Below, one piece after another: positions 16,882 to 21,905 of a stretch of DNA of 21,905 bases. The stretch is from positions 1 to 21,905 of the forward strand of contig PAGZ01000026.1 of the NCBI GenBank assembly GCA_002704625.1, written 5' to 3'. Positions within the stretch are counted from its first letter, which is position 1. Each line of letters begins with the position of its first letter. Made by a program: the position numbers and the translations under genes. The notes beneath the pieces were generated by a model. It saw nothing but the letters and a program-made list of their open reading frames with translations. It made no database searches and had not been told where the DNA came from. The DNA is from Candidatus Pelagibacter sp. Lineage in GTDB: Bacteria; Pseudomonadota; Alphaproteobacteria; Pelagibacterales; Pelagibacteraceae.

Positions 16882-18605
16882 TACATTTTTTTAGGTAAAG
16901 AGACTCCAAGAATAGACATTCCATTTTGTAAAATAATTGCTATTAATTGAAAAATTTTTAAGGAAAGCGGATTATTTATTTTTCCATTAACTATAAACTT
17001 ATATTTAGGGTTTTCATTACCTCTGCTCCAATAAGAATGGAAAATTGTTGAAATTTCATAAAGATAAAAAGGTATTCTATGAGGTTCCAGTTTATTAGAA
17101 GCCAATTCAATAATTTTTGGCCACTCAATAATTTTTCTTAAAAGTTTTATTTCATATGGATTTGGTAAATAATCTTTATTTTTTAAATTAATATTATTAT
17201 TTAAATTAAGATTTAATGATCTAAATAAAGAATTTATTCTTGCATATGAATATTGAACATAAAAAACAGGGTTGTCTTTGCTTTTTTCTAAAACTTTATC
17301 AAAATCAAAATCTATTTCAACTTCGTTACCTCTGTTAAGCATCATAAATCTAACTGAGTCTTTACCAACTTCGTTAAGAACATCTTTTATTGTAATAAAA
17401 TCCCCTTCTCTTTTTGACATTTTAAAAGGTTGTCCGTTTTTTATAAATTTAACAAGCTGACATACTTTGCAAATTAGTTTGATTTTATTTTTCGATAAAG
17501 CATTTACAGCTGCAGAGATTCTTTTAATATAGCCAGTATGATCAGCTCCAAGAATATTTACTAAATAGTCATACCTTCTAAGAATTTTAGTGTGATGATA
17601 ACCAACATCGTTGGCAAAATAGGTCCATGAGTTGTCATCTTTTTTTAAAGCTCTGTTAGTATCATCATTAAATAAAGATGATTTAAAAATTAATCTTTTT
17701 GTTTTTTTCCAATTTATGTTTTCTTCACCTTTTGGTGGTTCTAAAAAACCTTCTTGAACAAAATTATTCTTTTTTAATAGATCTATAGCTTTTTGAACAC
17801 TTTTGTCTTTAACAAGTTTAGTTTCGGAAAAAAAATGATCATGTTTTATATTTAAATTTTTTAGATCGGTCTTTATCATATCCATTGAGTATTGAATTGA
17901 GATTTTTTTTAATTTATTTTTTATCTTATCAAAACTTTTGAGATCAATTTTAGGATTTTTTTTTAATATTTTTCTTGATATGTCAATTATGTAATTGCCC
18001 GGATACAAACTCTGATCTTTTGGAAATTCTTCATCAAATTTAATTTCTCTTAATCTGTAAAACACAGATTTTGAAAAATCATCTACTTGATTGCCATAAT
18101 CATTAATATAAAATTCTTTTGTAATTTTATTTCCATTAAATTTTAATAAATTTGACAATACATCACCAAAAACAGCTCCTCTGCAATGGCCAATATGCAT
18201 AGGTCCAGTTGGATTTGCTGAAACAAACTCTATATTAATTTTATTTTTGCTTTTATTAATACCAAATTTTTTTCCAGATTTTAAAATCATGTTAATTATA
18301 TTAATCCAAGCTTTGTGTGATAAATTAAAATTTAAAAAACCTGGACCTGCTATATAAATATCAGAAAAATCCTTAATTTCTTTTTGAAGAATATTTTTAA
18401 TTTTATCAGCTATTATTCTTGGATTTTGATTGATCTTTTTAGATAATACTAAAGCAATATTTGATGATAAGTCGTAATCAAATTTATCTGGTGGACTTTC
18501 AATTATTATTTTATCTAATTCTGTTTTTGAATTGAAACCGATAATTTTGTTATGTTTAATTATTGATTTTTTTATTAGTTTTAAATAGTTATTAAAAAGA
18601 TTCAT
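16881..18605 (-). CDS. argS: arginyl-tRNA synthetase
   Basis: ArgRS charges tRNA-Arg with arginine in the cytoplasm. The 574 residues show the class I layout: an N-terminal Add1 domain (about 1-110), HIGH at 137-140 within NPTGPMHIGHCRGAVFGDVL, YINDYGNQV (166-174), KMSKR (395-399), then a DALR-type anticodon-binding helix bundle with VQYSYARINSLFR. The KMSKR form of the second signature is usual in alphaproteobacterial ArgRS. The ATG overlaps the dgt stop as ATGA, and the stop overlaps the next gene as TAATG. Confidence 0.98.
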   Translation of the reverse strand: MNLFNNYLKLIKKSIIKHNKIIGFNSKTELDKIIIESPPDKFDYDLSSNIALVLSKKINQNPRIIADKIKNILQKEIKDFSDIYIAGPGFLNFNLSHKAWINIINMILKSGKKFGINKSKNKINIEFVSANPTGPMHIGHCRGAVFGDVLSNLLKFNGNKITKEFYINDYGNQVDDFSKSVFYRLREIKFDEEFPKDQSLYPGNYIIDISRKILKKNPKIDLKSFDKIKNKLKKISIQYSMDMIKTDLKNLNIKHDHFFSETKLVKDKSVQKAIDLLKKNNFVQEGFLEPPKGEENINWKKTKRLIFKSSLFNDDTNRALKKDDNSWTYFANDVGYHHTKILRRYDYLVNILGADHTGYIKRISAAVNALSKNKIKLICKVCQLVKFIKNGQPFKMSKREGDFITIKDVLNEVGKDSVRFMMLNRGNEVEIDFDFDKVLEKSKDNPVFYVQYSYARINSLFRSLNLNLNNNINLKNKDYLPNPYEIKLLRKIIEWPKIIELASNKLEPHRIPFYLYEISTIFHSYWSRGNENPKYKFIVNGKINNPLSLKIFQLIAIILQNGMSILGVSLPKKM

Positions 18606-19732
18606 TTTAAAGAGTTATATAGATTTATTGCATATCTATCAGTCATTCCAGCTATAAAATCACAAATAGTTCGTTCTTTTGACTGATTTTTTAATGAATT
18701 TTTTTTAAGATACTTTAAAGGGTTCTTATTAATCTTAAGAAAAAGGGTTTTTATAATTTTTTCTCCTTTCTTGGTTTTATTTAAAACAGTTTTATGTTGA
18801 TACATATTGTCCATTAAAAAAGATTTAATTTGAAAATCAAAATTAAACATTTTTTCTGAAAAATTTACCAATTTTTTCTGTGAATTATAAACATCACTAA
18901 TAGTTTTAATTTTATTTTTTGTTAAATTTCTTTTCGTATTATTGACTGTATCTTTTACTAACTCATTAATTGTATCTCTAATAATTTGTCTGATTACTAA
19001 ATCCTTTTGTTTTTTACTTATAAGTTTTTTATGTTTTTTTAGTAAATCTGAAATTACAGGAACTCCTCTAAGATCTTTTAAGTTGAATAAATTTGCTTTT
19101 AATCCGTCTTCAATATCATGACTATTATAGGCTATATCATCTGAAATGGATGATATTTGAGCTTCGAGGGAAGGATTTTTAAAAAAATTAATTTTTCCTT
19201 TAAAAATATTTCTTCCCAGAATTTCATCATAGCTAGATCTGTCGGAAATAGCTCCATTATGTTTTAATAGACCATCCAAAGTTTCAATAGTTAGATTTAA
19301 TCCATTAAATTTATAATATTTTTTTTCAATTAAAGTTACAATTCTTAAGGTTTGAATATTGTGATCAAAACCACCGTAACTCGTCATACAATCATTTAAA
19401 GCATCTTCTCCTGAATGGCCAAAAGGCGGATGTCCTAAATCATGAGCTAAGCTAAGAGTTTCGCACAAATCCTCGTTAAGATTAAAAATTTTTCCTAATG
19501 TACGGGCTATTTGAGAAACCTCTAAGGAATGTGTTATTCTTGTTCTAAAGTGATCATCTGTTGTATTAACGAATACTTGCGTTTTATGTTTAAGTCTGCG
19601 AAATGATGTTGAATGTATTATTCTATCTCTATCCCTTTGATAAGGAGTTCTAAAAGGGCTTGTTTTTTCATTGTAAATTCTTCCGGCTGACTTAATTGGT
19701 ATAGATAATTTAGAATATTCGTTTTTTTTCAT
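18602..19732 (-). CDS. dgt: dGTPase-like deoxynucleoside triphosphate triphosphohydrolase
   Basis: This HD-domain enzyme splits dNTPs into deoxynucleoside and triphosphate, and helps balance nucleotide pools. From the ATG at 19732 it has 376 residues. The HD metal residues are His68 (RITHSLEVSQIAR), His97-Asp98 (LAHDLGHPPFGHSGE) and Asp199 (SDDIAYNSHD). The N-terminal RTPYQRDRDRIIHSTSFRRLKHKTQVF is typical of the family. I chose 19732 over an upstream ATG at 19759 because the extra nine residues look like translated promoter and the upstream choice would leave 12 bases before erpA. It heads the 13-gene minus-strand run and overlaps argS as ATGA. Confidence 0.95.
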   Translation of the reverse strand: MKKNEYSKLSIPIKSAGRIYNEKTSPFRTPYQRDRDRIIHSTSFRRLKHKTQVFVNTTDDHFRTRITHSLEVSQIARTLGKIFNLNEDLCETLSLAHDLGHPPFGHSGEDALNDCMTSYGGFDHNIQTLRIVTLIEKKYYKFNGLNLTIETLDGLLKHNGAISDRSSYDEILGRNIFKGKINFFKNPSLEAQISSISDDIAYNSHDIEDGLKANLFNLKDLRGVPVISDLLKKHKKLISKKQKDLVIRQIIRDTINELVKDTVNNTKRNLTKNKIKTISDVYNSQKKLVNFSEKMFNFDFQIKSFLMDNMYQHKTVLNKTKKGEKIIKTLFLKINKNPLKYLKKNSLKNQSKERTICDFIAGMTDRYAINLYNSLK

Positions 19733-19771
19733 AAGATATGATAAAATAATATAATACATTATTTTTAAATT
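19733..19771. promoter_or_regulatory. compact divergent promoter region between dgt and erpA
   Basis: These 39 bases are nearly all A and T. On the plus strand TATAAT (19750-19755) would start erpA transcripts near 19762, about 10 bases before its ATG. On the minus strand TATTAT (19751-19746) would serve dgt with a leader of about 7 bases. The two -10 elements overlap, so the promoters probably compete or share polymerase. Neither has a good -35, and no Shine-Dalgarno sequence is present for either gene. Confidence 0.45.
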
Positions 19772-20089
19772 ATGAGTAATAAAATAGATTTTACTGATGC
19801 GGCTAAAAGAGAAATCCTTAGGATAATCTCGGAAAAAAAGAGTAATATATATTTTCGAATATCAGTTCTAGGAGGTGGATGTTCAGGCTTCAAATATAAT
19901 TTTTCCTTTGACGACAAAATAAATTCTCAAGATAAGATTTTCGATAAAACTATTATTGATGAAAATTCCTTAAAAATTATTGCCGGCTCTACTGTTGATT
20001 TTAAGAAAGAACTTATAGGAAATTCTTTTGTTATAGATAATCCCAAGGCTAGTTCATCTTGTGGATGCGGCTTGTCTTTTTCAGTTTAA
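19772..20089 (+). CDS. erpA: A-type iron-sulfur cluster carrier/insertion protein (ErpA/IscA family)
   Basis: A-type carriers receive Fe-S clusters from a scaffold and hand them to target enzymes. The 105 residues carry the three conserved cysteines Cys37 (LGGGCSGFKY), Cys97 and Cys99 (SSSCGCGLSF), plus the AGSTVDF segment. It stands apart from any isc/suf operon; in alphaproteobacteria the copy beside xth and dgt is usually called ErpA, so I use that symbol by context. IscA or SufA is possible from sequence alone. The TAA overlaps the xth ATG by one base. Confidence 0.92.
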   Translation: MSNKIDFTDAAKREILRIISEKKSNIYFRISVLGGGCSGFKYNFSFDDKINSQDKIFDKTIIDENSLKIIAGSTVDFKKELIGNSFVIDNPKASSSCGCGLSFSV

Positions 20090-20865
20090 TGAAGATTGCA
20101 TCTTGGAATGTTAATTCCGTAAGAGCAAGAATATATAATATTTTAAAATACTTAAAAAGATCATCACCTGATATTTTGATGATGCAAGAAATTAAAACAG
20201 AAGAAAAAAACTTTCCGTTCGAGGATATAAAAAAGGCTGGTTATAATTCTTATGTATTGGGCCAAAAAAGCTACAATGGAGTTGCATTTATATCTAGAGA
20301 TAAAATAAATGAAATTAATACAAATTTTTTTATAGATGAAAAAAAGCAATCAAGAGTAATAACAGCTGATATCAAAAACAAAAATTCAAAAATTAAATTA
20401 ATTAATGTTTATATTCCAAACGGAAACCCAATTGATACAGATAAATATACTTATAAAAAAAATTGGCTAAATTCTTTTATAAAAAAAATTAAGAATACTT
20501 TAAATGAAAATAAAAATATTATTATCGGGGGAGATTTTAATATTATTCCAGATAAAATAGATGTTCATGACTATAAGAAATACGAAAATGATGCTCTATT
20601 CAAAATTGAAATAAGAAAAAAACTTATTGAATTGATAAATTTAGGTTTTCATGATGCATACCGTTATATTTATAAAGATAAACAAGATTATACTTTTTGG
20701 GATTATACATCAGGAGCATGGCCTAAAAATAATGGATTAAGAATAGACCATTTTTTGGTCTCAAATAATTTACTTGATAAAATTGATGGAGTTAATATTG
20801 ATAAAAAACCAAGATCACAAGTTAAACCTTCCGACCATACACCAATTGAAATTAAAATTACTTAA
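20089..20865 (+). CDS. xth: exodeoxyribonuclease III
   Basis: Xth is the abasic-site endonuclease and 3' exonuclease of base excision repair. Starting at 20089 it has 258 residues and begins MKIASWNVNSVRAR, the standard family start. Catalytic residues are all present: Asn7, Glu34 (MMQEIKT), Tyr108 (NVYIPNG), Asp149/Asn151 (GGDFNI), Asp220 (RIDHFL) and Asp249-His250 (PSDHTP). An upstream in-frame ATG at 20059 lies inside erpA and would add ten residues unlike the family, whereas the chosen ATG forms a TAATG coupling with erpA. The last 8 bases overlap the end of the convergent manC gene. Confidence 0.97.
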   Translation: MKIASWNVNSVRARIYNILKYLKRSSPDILMMQEIKTEEKNFPFEDIKKAGYNSYVLGQKSYNGVAFISRDKINEINTNFFIDEKKQSRVITADIKNKNSKIKLINVYIPNGNPIDTDKYTYKKNWLNSFIKKIKNTLNENKNIIIGGDFNIIPDKIDVHDYKKYENDALFKIEIRKKLIELINLGFHDAYRYIYKDKQDYTFWDYTSGAWPKNNGLRIDHFLVSNNLLDKIDGVNIDKKPRSQVKPSDHTPIEIKIT

Positions 20866-21905
20866 CTCTTCCATATATATCTTTATATCTGATGATATCG
20901 CTCTCTTTCAAAATACTTCCGATTTGAACTTCCATTATTTTGACAGGTTTTTTATAAAGATTTTCTATTCTATGGATCGTACCTTGAGGTATAAAAATGG
21001 AATCATGCTTTTTTTTGAGAAATTTTTTATTATTAAGAGTTATTATAGGTTTTCCATCTTTAACAAGCCAATGTTCCGCTCTGTGACGATGTTTTTGTAA
21101 ACTAATAGATGATTTTGAATTTATTGTTAATTCTTTAATTAAGAAATTTTTTCCCTTATAGAGATTTATATATTTTCCCCAAGGTCGATGATAAACATTT
21201 TTTTTATTAAAATATTTTAATTTATTTTTATGATAAATATTTAAAATTTCTTTCCAACTTCCAAGATCACTCCATGGCACATTTAGTTTAATTGCATTTA
21301 TATTTTTTGTTTTTTCCAAAACTGCATAATCAAAGGATATTGCGGGAATTTTTTTAAATAATTTTTTATCGAGAAAATAAATATTGTTAAGAACTTTTGT
21401 GTTAGAAAAGCTGGAAAATACTTTTAGTGTAGAATTATAAATTTGAGGACAAAATTTATTAAAATTATAAATTAGGGAAGCAGGTTTAACAAAAAACATA
21501 CCAGTGTTCCAATATGCTTTTTTTTTAATTAATTTTTTAGCAATTGAAAGTTTGGGTTTTTCAACAAAATTGGTTACTTGAATAATTTTGTTATTGTTTT
21601 TTTTGGTTAAAAAATAACCATAACTATTTGAAGGAAAGGATGGTTTTGCACCAAAAATGAAAATATTGTTATTAGAAAGTTTCTTTGCATTATTTTTTAT
21701 TTCTTTGTAAAAAACTTTCTCTTTATAAATCAAATGGTCTGAACTAAGAAAAATTAAGGGACTATCCCATTCGTTATTTGAACTGTTAATATGGGCAAGA
21801 GTAGAGGCCAGAATAGCAGGTCCAGTATTTTTTTTTGATGGTTCCAATACAATCTTAAATTTTTTAAATTTTTTTTTTTTTTAGAAAATATTTAACTTTA
21901 TTTAA
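20858..21905 (-). CDS. manC: mannose-1-phosphate guanylyltransferase/phosphomannose isomerase (type II), partial, with a frame break
   Basis: Full-length enzymes of this family have a GDP-mannose pyrophosphorylase domain and a C-terminal cupin mannose-6-phosphate isomerase domain; they supply GDP-mannose for surface polysaccharide. The visible frame has LEPSKKNTGPAI, FVEKP (94-98), WNTGMFF (113-119) and PWSDLGSW (191-198), then the isomerase part RPWGKY, LQKHRHRAEHW (250-260) and EVQIGSILKESDIIR. Residues are numbered from the TTG at 21847, which is an internal Leu codon, not a start. Upstream, the frame meets TAA at 21881-21883 with no start codon. Removing one base from the A14 tract opens a frame to the window edge. 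Only about 20 residues separate the domains, where E. coli CpsB has roughly 85. The N-terminal nucleotide-binding third lies outside the window. Confidence 0.85.
21869..21882 (-). repeat. 14-base A homopolymer at the manC frame break
   Basis: The plus strand shows 14 consecutive T (21869-21882), so the manC coding strand has A14, the longest homopolymer I found in the window. It sits where the downstream manC frame hits a stop at its 5' side. With 13 A (or 16) the frame reads NKVKYFL, four Lys, then FKKFKIVLEP and on into the enzyme. The tract could be a sequencing error, a phase-variable site, or a site of polymerase slippage. Confidence 0.9.

Noticed and set aside
19733..19759. Longer dgt starting at the ATG at 19759
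   Set aside because: The extra nine residues do not resemble the family and would consume the promoter region shared with erpA.
20059..20088. Longer xth starting inside erpA
   Set aside because: The family start MKIASWNVNS begins at 20089 with a TAATG overlap; the ten extra residues are erpA sequence in another frame.
1..21905. CRISPR array, insertion sequence, prophage or defence island
   Set aside because: No spaced repeats, transposase, terminal inverted repeats, integrase or nuclease-toxin genes were seen; every gene but the small membrane protein at 16624-16881 matches a known family.

Overview
The window is a gene-dense, very AT-rich stretch of bacterial core genome. Three things point to a streamlined alphaproteobacterium, most likely of the SAR11/Pelagibacterales type or a similar AT-rich lineage. 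Proteins are rich in Lys, Asn and Ile. By hand count only about 350 of 21,905 bases lie outside genes. The order erpA-xth divergent from dgt-argS-(small membrane protein)-nagZ-scpA-scpB-tatA-tatB-tatC-serS-yajC-secD-secF is typical of alphaproteobacteria. The lineage call is inferred from composition and gene order, not from any search.

Layout. (1) Positions 1-5340, minus strand: ssb-gyrA-coaD-ppi-tgt, packed with 5-6 base gaps or one-base overlaps, then a tRNA-Lys(UUU) cut at the window's left edge. (2) Positions 5341-5431: a 91-bp divergent control region with a palindromic ATTATAAT that gives a -10 element on both strands. (3) Positions 5432-8934, plus strand: uvrA, then a small PuuD/urate-oxidase-N-like membrane protein whose stop overlaps the stop of secF. 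(4) Positions 8931-19732, minus strand: one 13-gene run covering dNTP hydrolysis (dgt), two aminoacyl-tRNA synthetases (argS, serS), cell-wall recycling (nagZ), chromosome segregation (scpA, scpB), Tat export (tatABC) and Sec export (yajC, secD, secF). (5) Positions 19733-19771: a 39-bp divergent promoter region. (6) Positions 19772-20865, plus strand: erpA-like Fe-S carrier and exonuclease III. (7) Positions 20858-21905, minus strand: a manC/cpsB-type GDP-mannose enzyme running off the right edge, with a frame break at a 14-base A tract.

I found no mobile element, CRISPR array, phage gene or defence system. The most notable signals are inside ordinary genes. manC has a homopolymer frame break and also lacks the usual linker between its two domains. 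Tgt has lost two of its three zinc-binding cysteines, and queA is not next to it. A gene in the SPOR-protein slot has no SPOR domain. surE/pcm are missing from their usual place. Two convergent gene pairs overlap at their stop codons, leaving no room for a terminator. Most genes have no visible Shine-Dalgarno sequence, and many are joined by ATGA or TAATG overlaps, which suggests coupled translation in long operons.
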